64,000 nucleotides of DNA, taken from Sabulicella rubraurantiaca. GTDB taxonomy: Bacteria; Pseudomonadota; Alphaproteobacteria; Acetobacterales; Acetobacteraceae. The position numbers and the translations under genes are program-made. Below, piece by piece: positions 17,541 through 26,697 of this stretch. Position 1 is the stretch's first letter, and the number at the start of each line of letters is the position of its first letter. Location of the stretch: NCBI RefSeq assembly GCF_017355885.1, contig NZ_JAFEUU010000001.1, positions 1 through 64,000 on the forward strand. Reading direction: 5' to 3'. The notes beneath the pieces are model-generated. The model worked only from the letters and a program-made list of their open reading frames with translations. It made no database searches and was not told the origin of the DNA.

Positions 17541-20402
17541 ATGCGCTTGACCCAGGATCAGGCGGCAGCCGACCCATTCCTGGCTTTTCTCGCCGATGGG
17601 GGCGGGATGCGGGAAAGGGTGCGCCAGCACGACTGGGCGGCCACTCCGCTTGGTCCCATCACGTTCTGGCCGCAAAGCCTGCGAACGGCGACCGGGCTTC
17701 TGCTGTGTTCCCCCGTGCCCATGGTCATGCTGTGGGGTGAGGCGGGGGTCATGATCTACAATGACGCCTACTCCGTCTTCGCGGGCGGGCGTCACCCCGG
17801 GCTTCTTGGCTCTCGCGTTCGCGAAGGTTGGCCAGAGGTCGCGGAGTTCAACGACCGGGTGATGCGGGTCGGCCTCGCCGGAGGCACGCTCTCCTTTAAG
17901 GATCAGGAACTCACGTTGTTTCGCCACGGCGTTGCCGAGCGCGTGTGGATGGATCTCGACTACTCGCCCGTTCCGGACGAGCAGGGGCGGCCGGCCGGCG
18001 TCATCGCCGTGGTGGTCGAAACCACGACCCGCCGCATGGCCGAGCGCCGCAGGGCTGCCCTCTCGGAGTTGGGCGATCGCTTGCGCGAGACGACGACGCC
18101 CGTTGCCGCTGCCCAGGCGCTCGCGCAGGCGGCGCTGCGCCACCTGAGTGCCGAGGGCGTGGCGATGTTCGAGGCACGGTCCGATGGGTTCCATCCCCTC
18201 AGCCATGCCGGGCGCCTGCCGACGGCCGAGGGCGAGGCGGCGCCGCACCGTCTCGTCACGTCGGTGATGCGGGATGGAGAACTCGTCGCCCGCTTGGTTG
18301 TGGAGCGGCAGGGGCCTCCGCCCTGGACGCCGGACGAAACCTCCCTCGGTCTCGAGCTTGCCGAGCGCGGCTGGTCGTCCATCCTGCGCGCCCGCGCCGA
18401 GGCGGCGTTGCGGGAAAGCGAGGACCATCACCGCGCGACGGTGGATTTGAATCCGCAGGTCAGCTGGACGGCCATTCCCGAGGGAGAGCTCGACCAGGTC
18501 AGTCCTCGCTGGATGGAGTGGACCGGTACGTCGGGGCTTGGCTCCACATGGGCTGACGGTCTTCATCCCGACGACCGCGCCCGCACTTTCGAGATCTGGG
18601 GTCGTTCGGTCGCGACGGGCGAGGCGTATGACATCGAGCACCGCATGAAGATGCGCGACGGCTCGTATCGATGGGCGCATTCCCGCGCCTATCCGCGCCG
18701 TGACGAAACGGGCGCCATCGTGAAGTGGTATGGCGCGACCGAAGACATCCACGAGCGCCGAATGGCCGAGGCGGCGTTGCGGGAAAGCGAGGAGCGTTTC
18801 CGCTCGCTTGCTGACTCCGCGCCGGCCCTGATCTGGATGGCGGACTCCGAAGGACGCCTCATTTACGCGAACCGCCATCACGAGCGCGTCTTCGGGCTGG
18901 ACCCCGCCACCACGGCACCCGAAGCTTGGCGCAGCGTGATCCACGAGGCCGATCTCCCTGGTTTCGAAGCCAGTTTTGGTCGCGCCTTCGCCGCGCGCGA
19001 GGATTTCCTGGGCGAGGTGCGCATCTGGGACCGCCAGCGGCGTACCCGCTGGATGCTCGCCCAGGGTGTTCCGCGGACGGATGCGGAGGGCCGCTTCCTC
19101 GGCTATGTCGGCGTCTCCATCGACGTGACCGAGGCCCGCCTCGCCCGCGACGAGCTGGAGCGCCGCGTTGCCGAGCGGACGGCCGAGCTGGCGGCCACGA
19201 ACCGCCAGCTTCTCGGCCAGATCGAGGAGCGCGAGCGCATCGAGGCGACTTTGCGCCAGATGCAGCGGCTGGAGGCGGTGGGGCAGCTCACCTCCGGCGT
19301 CGCGCATGACTTCAACAATTTGCTCACGGTCGTTCTCGGCAACCTCGACTTCCTGGAGCAGGCCGCGCAGCAGGCGGGGCTCGACGCACGCTCGCTGCGG
19401 CGCCTTTCCCTCATGCGTGCGGCAGCGCAGCGTGGCGCAACCCTGACCGCGCAGCTTCTCGCCTTCTCGCGCCGCCAGCGCCTCGCCGCGCGGCCGCTCG
19501 ACCTGAACGAGACAGTGGCCGGGATGCGCGACCTGCTCGAAAGTACGATGGGCGGGTCCGTGACGGTCGAGGGATCCCTGCAGCCGGGACTTTGGCCCGC
19601 GCTGGTGGATCCGACCCAGATCGAGCTCGTGATTCTCAACTTGGCCATCAACGGGCGCGACGCCATGGGGCCGGGGGGGGCGATCCGGGTGGAGACGGCG
19701 AATGTTTCGCTCGGTCCTCCGGAGCGGCCGGAGGAGCCAGCGCCTGGCGACTACGTCATGGTTGCCGTTTCCGACACTGGCAGCGGCATGTCGCCGGAAG
19801 TGCGGGAAAAGGCCTTCGAGCCCTTCTTCACGACCAAGCCTGTTGGAAAGGGCTCGGGGCTTGGCTTGGCGCAGGTCTATGGCTTTGCCAAGCAGTCGGG
19901 CGGTGGGGTGCGGATCGAGACTGCGCCTGGTCGTGGCACCACGGTGCGCGTCTTCCTGCCCCGTGCCGATGCCCCGGTCGCGCCGGATGGCCTGGAGGGG
20001 TCCGAGAATGATGGCGCGTCGCGCCGGCGCCGTGTCCTGCTGGTGGATGACGATGCGGCAGTCCGCGAGGTGACCGGCGCCATGCTCGACCGGCTCGGTT
20101 GCGAGGTGCTGGAGGCCGGGAGCGGTGGCGCGGCGCTGGACCTGCTGGCGAACGAGGAGGTCCCGTTCGACCTCGCGGTCTTGGATTACGCGATGCCCGG
20201 CATGACAGGCGCCGAACTGGCGCGAGAGATCGCGACACGCCGCCCGGGTCTCCCTGTCATCTTCGTGACGGGCTATGCCGACGAGGCGGCGCTGCGGGAA
20301 TTGGGAGAGGGGAGGGTGCTCCAGAAGCCTTTCACGGCCGAAGCCCTTGCCCAGACGATGGGCCGCGCCACGCCTCTCTCCTCCCATGTGGGGGAGGGCT
20401 GA
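17541..20402 (+). CDS. PAS-domain hybrid sensor histidine kinase
   Basis: 963 residues if begun at ATG 17511, 953 from ATG 17541; neither start has a well-spaced ribosome site. Numbered from 17511: a PAS-like N-terminal region (~40-170), GAF-like stretch (~180-295), two PAS/PAC domains (~300-420 and 423-545), a coiled coil (~545-585), then the HisKA box GVAHDFNNLL with phospho-acceptor His599. The ATPase has NLAINGRDAM, DTGSGMS and GSGLGLA. A receiver follows with acidic VDDD, phospho-site Asp892, Thr920 and Lys939. No transmembrane segment is visible, so it is a cytoplasmic sensor. No dedicated output regulator is adjacent. Confidence 0.93.
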   Translation: MRLTQDQAAADPFLAFLADGGGMRERVRQHDWAATPLGPITFWPQSLRTATGLLLCSPVPMVMLWGEAGVMIYNDAYSVFAGGRHPGLLGSRVREGWPEVAEFNDRVMRVGLAGGTLSFKDQELTLFRHGVAERVWMDLDYSPVPDEQGRPAGVIAVVVETTTRRMAERRRAALSELGDRLRETTTPVAAAQALAQAALRHLSAEGVAMFEARSDGFHPLSHAGRLPTAEGEAAPHRLVTSVMRDGELVARLVVERQGPPPWTPDETSLGLELAERGWSSILRARAEAALRESEDHHRATVDLNPQVSWTAIPEGELDQVSPRWMEWTGTSGLGSTWADGLHPDDRARTFEIWGRSVATGEAYDIEHRMKMRDGSYRWAHSRAYPRRDETGAIVKWYGATEDIHERRMAEAALRESEERFRSLADSAPALIWMADSEGRLIYANRHHERVFGLDPATTAPEAWRSVIHEADLPGFEASFGRAFAAREDFLGEVRIWDRQRRTRWMLAQGVPRTDAEGRFLGYVGVSIDVTEARLARDELERRVAERTAELAATNRQLLGQIEERERIEATLRQMQRLEAVGQLTSGVAHDFNNLLTVVLGNLDFLEQAAQQAGLDARSLRRLSLMRAAAQRGATLTAQLLAFSRRQRLAARPLDLNETVAGMRDLLESTMGGSVTVEGSLQPGLWPALVDPTQIELVILNLAINGRDAMGPGGAIRVETANVSLGPPERPEEPAPGDYVMVAVSDTGSGMSPEVREKAFEPFFTTKPVGKGSGLGLAQVYGFAKQSGGGVRIETAPGRGTTVRVFLPRADAPVAPDGLEGSENDGASRRRRVLLVDDDAAVREVTGAMLDRLGCEVLEAGSGGAALDLLANEEVPFDLAVLDYAMPGMTGAELAREIATRRPGLPVIFVTGYADEAALRELGEGRVLQKPFTAEALAQTMGRATPLSSHVGEG

Positions 20403-20477
20403 CGGCTCGGGCTCCACGCTGCAACAATGCCGGGCGCCCGGGCGTTGCCCGGGAATTCCCGGAGGAGAGCACCCGAT

Positions 20478-21764
20478 ATGCCAGACAGCGCCACCTTCCA
20501 GGCCCTCCGGGACGCGGTGGACGCGGCCTTCGACGAGGAGCTTCGGTTCCTGGCCGATATCGTGCGCTTCCAGTCTCTCCGAGGGCGGGAGGCGCCGCTG
20601 CAGGATTTCCTGGCACGCTGGTTCGCCCATCGCGGCTATTCGGTGGATCGCTTCTCCCTGGCCGATGTTTCCCTGACCGACCATCCCAAGGCGGCACCGA
20701 TGGTGGAGGTGGACCCGGCGCAGAGCATCCAGGTCGTCGCCACGCGCCGGTGCGGCGAGGCGAATGGTCGCTCCCTGATCCTGCAAGGCCACATCGACGT
20801 GGTGCCAGAGGGGCCCGCCGAGATGTGGAGCGTTCCACCCTACTCGGCCGCGGTCCGCGAGGGCTGGCTCTATGGGCGTGGGGCGCATGACATGAAGTCG
20901 GGTGTCGCCGCCATGGTCTTTGCCATGGAGGCGATCCGCGCCGCCGGATGGTGCCCCGCCGGCGACGTGCATGTGATGACGGTGACGGAAGAGGAGAGCA
21001 CCGGCAATGGCGCCCTCGCAACGCTGCTGCGCGGCTACCGCGCCGATGCCGTGCTGATTCCCGAGCCCACCGGCGGCACCATCACGCGCGCCCATACCGG
21101 CACGCTGTGGTTCCGCCTGCGCGTGCGCGGCATTCCGGTCCATGTTGCAGTGGCGCAGACCGGCTCGAACGCCATCACCAGCGCGATGCGTCTCGTCCAG
21201 GCGCTGGAGAACCACACGATCGCTCTGAATCGCGAGGCTCGCAGCCATCGTTGGTATTCGGAGGTGATGGACCCGATCAAGTTCAACCCGGGCATCATTC
21301 GTGGTGGCGACTGGGCGTCCAGCACTCCCGCCTGGTGCGAAGTGGATTGCCGCATCGGCCTGCTGCCCGGTAGCGACGTGCACGACGCGATGGCTGCCGT
21401 GCAGCGGGTCGTCGCCGAGGCGGCCCGGGGCGATCGATTCCTGGAGGAGAACCCGCCCGAGATCGTGTGGCACGGGTTCCAGGCCGACGGCTTCGTTCTC
21501 GAGCCAGGGTCGGAGGCCGAGGCGGTGCTGTCGCAGGCCCACCGCCAAGCCTTCGGGGAGGACATGAGTGCGCGCATCTCCACCGCCGTGAACGACACGC
21601 GCTATTACGGCCTGTATTACGATATTCCGGCGCTCTGCTATGGCCCACGCGGCGAGGGCGCGCATGGCTTCGATGAGCGAACGGAAATCGAATTCCTGCG
21701 GACGACGACGCTCTCGATCGCCGCCTTCATCGCGGATTGGTGCGGTCTCAAGCACCTTGAGTGA
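20478..21764 (+). CDS. M20-family amidohydrolase (ArgE/DapE type)
   Basis: 428 residues from ATG 20478, with GGAGGAG 10 nt upstream; an earlier in-frame ATG at 20427 lacks one. A dinuclear-zinc hydrolase: LILQGHIDVVPEGP (His and catalytic Asp), GRGAHDMKSG (bridging Asp), VTEEESTGNG (catalytic base Glu plus a ligand) and PEPTG are all present, and the C-terminal His lies in GEGAHGFDE. The dimerisation lid is at about 190-300. The family deacylates N-acyl amino acids or dipeptides; the substrate is unknown. It stands alone after the kinase gene. Confidence 0.9.
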   Translation: MPDSATFQALRDAVDAAFDEELRFLADIVRFQSLRGREAPLQDFLARWFAHRGYSVDRFSLADVSLTDHPKAAPMVEVDPAQSIQVVATRRCGEANGRSLILQGHIDVVPEGPAEMWSVPPYSAAVREGWLYGRGAHDMKSGVAAMVFAMEAIRAAGWCPAGDVHVMTVTEEESTGNGALATLLRGYRADAVLIPEPTGGTITRAHTGTLWFRLRVRGIPVHVAVAQTGSNAITSAMRLVQALENHTIALNREARSHRWYSEVMDPIKFNPGIIRGGDWASSTPAWCEVDCRIGLLPGSDVHDAMAAVQRVVAEAARGDRFLEENPPEIVWHGFQADGFVLEPGSEAEAVLSQAHRQAFGEDMSARISTAVNDTRYYGLYYDIPALCYGPRGEGAHGFDERTEIEFLRTTTLSIAAFIADWCGLKHLE

Positions 21765-22088
21765 CGCACCGAGGCGTAGCCTCTAATCGCTAAAACCTTG
21801 CCAGATAGTTCATGATATGTTCTCGTTGTGCCATGAGCCGAGGCAGGCTGTGGATAGCGGGGATATCGGATCATGAGCATTGCAGACGGTCCCTGTGGCA
21901 CGGCAAACACAGGCTGCCCGCCGGTGCTGGGCCCGGAAACCCAGGAATCTCCGCGAGTCGCACTGAATCGTAACGTACGGGCAACTCACACCGTATCTAG
22001 CCGTTTCTCTGGCCAGGGACCGCAAGATGTTGTATCCCGTCAGGCCGGCTCTGAGGGGTTAGAGCCTGGGGGATCAGGGGAGATTGCC
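21765..22088 (+). other. Long leader upstream of nrdA
   Basis: 324 bp without a gene. An in-frame ATG at 21873 would extend NrdA by 72 residues of low-complexity, non-homologous sequence, so I treat this as untranslated leader. TGTGGATAG at 21849-21857 is one base off the DnaA-box complement. ACACCGTATCTAGCCG at 21988-22003 weakly resembles an NrdR box, but I found no convincing second box. No cobalamin-riboswitch core was seen. Confidence 0.4.
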
Positions 22089-23921
22089 GTGTTCGATGCC
22101 GTTCAGCTTCAGGGCCATGGCCAAGTGCAGGTGGACCGTTCACGGGACACGCTGCTGACGGATTTCGGTCGTGCGACCCTCGATGATCGCTACCTCCTGC
22201 CCGGCGAGTCCTATCAGGACCTCTTCGCGCGCGTGGCGTCGGCCTATGGCGACGACGCCGCCCATGCCCAGCGCATCTATGACTATATCTCGCGCCTTTG
22301 GTTCATGCCGGCGACGCCCGTCCTGTCGAATGGCGGGACCACGCGTGGCTTGCCCATCTCCTGCTTCCTGAACGAGGCGAACGACTCGCTCGAATCCATC
22401 GTCGGGCTGTGGAACGAGAATGTCTGGCTCGCCTCCAAGGGCGGGGGCATCGGCTCCTACTGGGGCAACCTACGCTCCCTGGGCGAGAAGGTCGGCCAGA
22501 ACGGCAAGACCTCGGGCATCGTGCCGTTCATCCGGGTGATGGACAGCCTCACCCTCGCCATTTCGCAGGGTTCGCTGCGCCGCGGCTCGGCGGCCGTCTA
22601 CCTGCCGATCAGCCACCCGGAGATCGAGGAGTTCATCGAGATCCGCCGCCCCACGGGCGGCGACCCCAACCGCAAGGCGCTGAACCTGCACCACGGCATC
22701 CTGGTGCCCGACGCCTTTATGCGTGCGGTGGAGGCCGACGAGGCCTGGGCGCTCACCAGTCCCAAGGACAATGCGGTGGTGCGCACGGTCTCGGCTCGCT
22801 CGCTCTGGATCCGTCTGCTCACCGCCCGGATCGAGACGGGCGAGCCGTACATCATCTTCTCCGACCACGTGAACAACGCGCGGCCCGAGCACCACAAGCT
22901 GGCAGGGCTGGAGGTGAAGACCTCCAACCTCTGCTCCGAGATCACCCTCCCCACCGGCCTCGACCAGCATGGCGAGCAGCGCACGGCGGTGTGCTGCCTG
23001 TCCTCGCTGAACCTTGAGACCTGGATGGAGTGGAAGGACCATCCGCTCTTCATCACCGATGTGATGCGCTTCCTGGACAACGTGCTGCAGAACTTCATCG
23101 ACACCGCACCCGACTCCATGGCCCGCGCGCGCTACTCGGCGATGCGCGAGCGGTCAGTCGGGCTCGGCGTGATGGGGTTCCACTCCTTCCTGCAGAAGAT
23201 GGGCGTTCCGTTCGAGAGCGTGGTGGCCAAGGTCTGGAACAAGAAGATGTTCCGCCACATCCGCGAGCAGGCGGATGCGGCCTCGCGCCTCCTCGCCGAG
23301 GAGCGCGGCCCGTGCCCCGATGCCGCCGAGTACGGCTTCATGGAGCGCTTCTCCAACAAGATGGCAATCGCGCCCACCGCCTCCATCTCCATCATCTGCG
23401 GCGGTGCCAGCCCGGGCATCGAGCCCATCGCGGCGAACGTCTATAACCACAAGACGCTCTCCGGCTCCTACATTGTCCGCAACCCGTATTTAAAGGCGGT
23501 GCTGGCAAAGCACGGCCGCGACGACAGCGACACCTGGACGTCGGTCACCGTGAACAAGGGCTCGGTGCAGCACCTGGACTTCCTGGATGAGCAGGAGAAG
23601 GCGATCTTCAAGACCGCCTTCGAACTGGACCAGCGTTGGGTCGTTGAGCACGCTGCCGACCGCACGCCCTTTATCTGCCAAGCGCAGTCGCTCAACGTCT
23701 TCCTGCCTGCCAATGTGCACAAGCGGGATCTTCACCAGATCCACATGATGGCGTGGAAGAAGGGGGTGAAGTCGCTCTACTACTGCCGTTCCCTGTCCAT
23801 CCAGCGCGCCGACGCGGTTTCGCAGAAGGCCGTGATGATCGAGGCCAATGAGCCCGCTGCGATCGCGGCCCCGCTGACAGCGAATAGCACCAACTACGAG
23901 GAATGCCTGGCCTGCCAATGA
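22089..23921 (+). CDS. nrdA: Ribonucleoside-diphosphate reductase class Ia, alpha subunit
   Basis: 610 residues from GTG 22089 with AGGGGAG ~6 nt upstream. It reduces ribonucleotides to deoxyribonucleotides using a thiyl radical received from NrdB. The active-site set is visible: LPISCFLNE (substrate-reducing Cys), NLCSEITLP (Asn, radical Cys, Glu) and a C-terminal redox pair Cys606/Cys609 (YEECLACQ). The N-terminal ATP-cone of E. coli NrdA is missing, as in short alphaproteobacterial forms, so overall activity may not be dATP-inhibited by that route. nrdB follows after a 113-bp gap with two hairpins. Confidence 0.95.
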   Translation: MFDAVQLQGHGQVQVDRSRDTLLTDFGRATLDDRYLLPGESYQDLFARVASAYGDDAAHAQRIYDYISRLWFMPATPVLSNGGTTRGLPISCFLNEANDSLESIVGLWNENVWLASKGGGIGSYWGNLRSLGEKVGQNGKTSGIVPFIRVMDSLTLAISQGSLRRGSAAVYLPISHPEIEEFIEIRRPTGGDPNRKALNLHHGILVPDAFMRAVEADEAWALTSPKDNAVVRTVSARSLWIRLLTARIETGEPYIIFSDHVNNARPEHHKLAGLEVKTSNLCSEITLPTGLDQHGEQRTAVCCLSSLNLETWMEWKDHPLFITDVMRFLDNVLQNFIDTAPDSMARARYSAMRERSVGLGVMGFHSFLQKMGVPFESVVAKVWNKKMFRHIREQADAASRLLAEERGPCPDAAEYGFMERFSNKMAIAPTASISIICGGASPGIEPIAANVYNHKTLSGSYIVRNPYLKAVLAKHGRDDSDTWTSVTVNKGSVQHLDFLDEQEKAIFKTAFELDQRWVVEHAADRTPFICQAQSLNVFLPANVHKRDLHQIHMMAWKKGVKSLYYCRSLSIQRADAVSQKAVMIEANEPAAIAAPLTANSTNYEECLACQ

Positions 23922-23951
23922 GGCAGGCTTTCCGGGCCTAGTTCCGAAGGG

Positions 23952-24001
23952 CCAGGAAACGGTGTTTCCTGGCGTGGAGCGCGAGGGGCAGGGTCCCTCG
24001 C
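23952..24001 (+). promoter_or_regulatory. Two tandem hairpins between nrdA and nrdB
   Basis: CCAGGAAAC (23952-23960) pairs perfectly with GTTTCCTGG (23964-23972) over a GGT loop. GCGAGGG (23981-23987) pairs with CCCTCGC (23995-24001) over a 7-nt loop. Neither has a T tract, so they are more likely RNA-processing or stabilising structures than terminators, possibly setting the nrdA:nrdB ratio. Confidence 0.5.
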
Positions 24002-24034
24002 TAGAGACAACACGACAGCATCACAGAGGCACCC

Positions 24035-25087
24035 ATGCCCGACGGCTACACCAACGACGACGCACCGCAGCGCCTCGACCTCCTGACGGCCAACCCGGTC
24101 TACAAGCCCTTCCGCTACCCTTGGGCCTATGAAGCCTGGCTGCAGCAGCAGCGCATCCACTGGCTGCCGGAGGAAATCCCTCTCGCAGATGATGTGAAGG
24201 ATTGGCAGAAGAACCTCACGGCCGGCGAGAAGAACCTGCTGACGCAGATCTTTCGCTTCTTCACCCAGGCCGATGTCGAGGTGAACAACTGCTACATGAA
24301 GCACTATTCCCAGGTCTTCAAGCCGACGGAAGTGCTCATGATGTTGTCTGCCTTCAGCAACATCGAGACGGTGCATATCGCCGCGTATTCTCATCTTCTC
24401 GACACGATCGGGATGCCGGAAATCGAGTACACGGCATTCCTGAAGTACAAGGAGATGAAGGACAAGTACGACTACATGCAGAACTTCTCGGTCGAAAGCA
24501 AAACCGAGATTGCGAAGACCCTTGCGGCATTCGGTGCTTTCACCGAGGGGCTGCAGCTCTTCGCCTCATTCGCCATCCTCATGAACTTCCCGCGCTTCAA
24601 CAAGATGAAGGGCATGGGACAGGTCGTGTCCTGGAGCGTGCGGGACGAGACGCTGCACTGCCTCTCCGTCATCCGCCTCTTCCGCACCTTCGTGCAGGAG
24701 AACCCGGAGATATGGACGGAAGAGCTGCGTCGTGACCTATACCTGATCTGCTCGACCATCGTGGACCATGAGGATGCCTTCATCGACCTCGCCTTCGAGA
24801 TGGGCGGCGTCGAGGGGCTGACCGGCGATGAGGTGAAGCAATACATCCGCTTCATCGCCGACCGCCGCCTGACCCAGCTGGGTCTGGAGCCGCTGTACCA
24901 CGTCGAGAAGAACCCGCTCCCTTGGCTCGATGAGATGCTGAACGCAATCGAGCACACCAACTTCTTCGAGAACCGGGCGACCGAGTACAGCAAGGCTTCC
25001 ACTGAGGGTACGTGGGAAGAGGCCTTCGGCGCCTCCACGTTTACCACCGCCCAACCCGAGGGCCAGATCCTCGGCAGCACGCACTAG
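24035..25087 (+). CDS. nrdB: Ribonucleoside-diphosphate reductase class Ia, beta subunit
   Basis: 350 residues. It houses the diiron centre that generates the radical passed to NrdA. Ligands can be placed: Asp in FFTQADVEV, Glu and His in IETVHIAAY, Glu in FTEGLQLFASF, and Glu/His in RDETLHC. The Tyr of ETVHIAAY is spaced as the radical-bearing Tyr122 of E. coli, so this is a conventional tyrosyl-radical enzyme. AGAGG lies 6 nt before the ATG. The C-terminal tail ends in a short acidic/hydrophobic stretch as used for docking on NrdA. Confidence 0.96.
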   Translation: MPDGYTNDDAPQRLDLLTANPVYKPFRYPWAYEAWLQQQRIHWLPEEIPLADDVKDWQKNLTAGEKNLLTQIFRFFTQADVEVNNCYMKHYSQVFKPTEVLMMLSAFSNIETVHIAAYSHLLDTIGMPEIEYTAFLKYKEMKDKYDYMQNFSVESKTEIAKTLAAFGAFTEGLQLFASFAILMNFPRFNKMKGMGQVVSWSVRDETLHCLSVIRLFRTFVQENPEIWTEELRRDLYLICSTIVDHEDAFIDLAFEMGGVEGLTGDEVKQYIRFIADRRLTQLGLEPLYHVEKNPLPWLDEMLNAIEHTNFFENRATEYSKASTEGTWEEAFGASTFTTAQPEGQILGSTH

Positions 25088-25156
25088 ACGCGAGCGATTG
25101 GTCAGCGATGCGCCCCGGGAATACCCCCGGCGGCCGGACCGGGCTAAACCCCGCCA

Positions 25157-25858
25157 ATGCTGACCGTGATCCGATACGCCAGCCTTGCGCTGCTCGTCTT
25201 TGTTGCTGGTCTCTGGGGTTGGGCCTGGACCTCGCGCATCCCGGGGGAGAGCGTGGGCGAGGCCTTCGCTTCACGCCTAGCCAGCGTCTTCGGCGCGGAG
25301 CTTCCGGTACCTGCGGCTGGGGGTGGTCAGGGTGGCCTGACCCTTCCCCCTGGTCTCGCCCTGGGCGGCGCCTTCTCGCTGATTGACCAGGATGGCCGTG
25401 CGGTTTCGGAGCAAGACTTCGCTGGGCGGTGGATGCTGGTCTATTTCGGCTTCACTCATTGCCCTGACGTCTGTCCGACGGAGCTTGGCACCATGGTGGC
25501 AGCGCTTGATACCCTTGGCGAGGCGGCGGACCAAGTCGTGCCAGCCCTCATCACGATTGATCCAGCCCGCGACACGCCTGCAGCGTTGAAGGACTATGTC
25601 TCACGCTTCCATCCGCGGATGGTTGGCCTCACTGGAACGACGGAGAAGGTGGCCGAGGCGGCGCGTCGGTACCGCGTTTATTACGCTCGCGCACAGCGTG
25701 CCGAACACACGGATTACACGATGGACCATTCTTCGTTCATCTATCTCGTCGGTCCCGATTCCCGGGTGCGGACCATGTTTCGCCCCGAAACGCCGCCTGA
25801 AACCATGGCCGCGTCCATCCTCGGGCAACTGCGTAGTGGATCACGCGGAGGTTCTTGA
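25157..25858 (+). CDS. SCO1/SenC-family copper chaperone
   Basis: 233 residues. One N-terminal membrane segment (~4-26, LALLVFVAGLWGWAW) anchors a periplasmic thioredoxin-fold domain. Copper ligands are Cys102 and Cys106 in CPDVCP and His191 in MDHSSFIY. SCO proteins deliver copper to the CuA site of cytochrome c oxidase subunit II or act as thiol reductants there. No oxidase genes are nearby. It is 69 bp downstream of nrdB and may be read through from it, with no functional link evident. Confidence 0.93.
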   Translation: MLTVIRYASLALLVFVAGLWGWAWTSRIPGESVGEAFASRLASVFGAELPVPAAGGGQGGLTLPPGLALGGAFSLIDQDGRAVSEQDFAGRWMLVYFGFTHCPDVCPTELGTMVAALDTLGEAADQVVPALITIDPARDTPAALKDYVSRFHPRMVGLTGTTEKVAEAARRYRVYYARAQRAEHTDYTMDHSSFIYLVGPDSRVRTMFRPETPPETMAASILGQLRSGSRGGS

Positions 25859-25942
25859 GCCTTCCATGTGCCATGGAACTCTGTGCATAAGTGGTGGCGA
25901 CGCAACAAGCGTGCGAGAGGTTTTCGCAGGATGGAGCAGGTA

Positions 25943-26230
25943 ATGGCCGACCAGGACGAGCGCGAACTGGTTCATGACGAGGTCACCCGACTGCCGCCCG
26001 GCGTGCGGCAGGGCAGGCGCCTCTCGGACAAGATCCTGGTCGCCTTTCATCAGGCTTGCGACCAAAGCGACTTCGAAGTGGCTGAGCAGTTGCTCCGCGT
26101 GCTGGAGATGATGCTGACGCGGCGCCCGGTGATGCCGGACATCAATCGGCGCCGCAACATCGAGACGCTGGTTGCGGCGCATGAGCGCCTGTGGCACTTG
26201 CGCCACCCCGACGCCGATCTAGACGACTGA
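25943..26230 (+). CDS. Small conserved-looking hypothetical protein
   Basis: 95 residues from ATG 25943 (GGAGCAGG upstream); ATG 25931 would add four. A charged start is followed by PGVRQGRRLSDKILVAFHQA, DFEVAEQLLRVLEMM and a region of RRNIETLVAAHERLWHLRH. Mostly helical, soluble, with an alternating pattern suggesting a small helical bundle. I recognise no named domain. It lies 84 bp after the SCO gene on the same strand. Confidence 0.65.
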   Translation: MADQDERELVHDEVTRLPPGVRQGRRLSDKILVAFHQACDQSDFEVAEQLLRVLEMMLTRRPVMPDINRRRNIETLVAAHERLWHLRHPDADLDD

Positions 26231-26697
26231 GACTTTCCGACTCGGCCAAGGCAGCCCTAAGGGTATTCAGCAGGTAGAGTTCCAAGGCCGATCCCAAGCA
26301 GGTTGCCACGGCGGCACCGGTGTTCTCTTTTGCCCTGGGGCAGTCGACCGTACCAACCTAGAGGCTCGCTGGCGCCGCTGGTGATCGCGCCGGCGACGAT
26401 AGGCGTCTTCCGATTTCCGCCCGAGCTACGATGCGCGCTTTGGCCTTGGCGTCGCACCTCGAAGCTTCGTCAATTGCCGACACCAGTTCGCGGCGATAAC
26501 CTGACGGGACGATCCAAAAAACCACTGCGCGTTTTGCTTCTGGCCCTATCTGGCCCCAACGCCACCTCGCAGGCGATCATGGGACCACAGGGCGCGCCTC
26601 ATATTAGCTCCGGCTCCTTCCGCCAGCCTGCGACCTCTATGGGCTGTCGCCCCCGAGGCCAGTCGACAACGCCGGACAAGGGATTGTCGTGCAATTC
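26231..26697. other. 467-bp gap with no recognisable gene
   Basis: Lies between the small hypothetical gene (+) and modC (-), which converge. Base composition is less GC-rich than the neighbouring genes and stops are frequent in all frames. No RNA gene, repeat or strong terminator was recognised. It may be a relic of a lost gene. Confidence 0.4.

Noticed and set aside
17499-21755. Minus-strand ORF of 1418 codons across the kinase and M20 genes
   Set aside because: It is antisense to two clear protein families, crosses their intergenic gap and is rich in Arg, His and Pro. GC-rich third positions leave few antisense stops, so this is a shadow.
21880-22085. Cobalamin riboswitch upstream of nrdA
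   Set aside because: The GC-rich leader looked promising, but the conserved B12-box core was not found and the reductase is the B12-independent class Ia.
21873-22088. N-terminal extension of NrdA from ATG 21873
   Set aside because: The 72 residues have no match to NrdA, whereas GTG 22089 has a good ribosome site and gives the family start.
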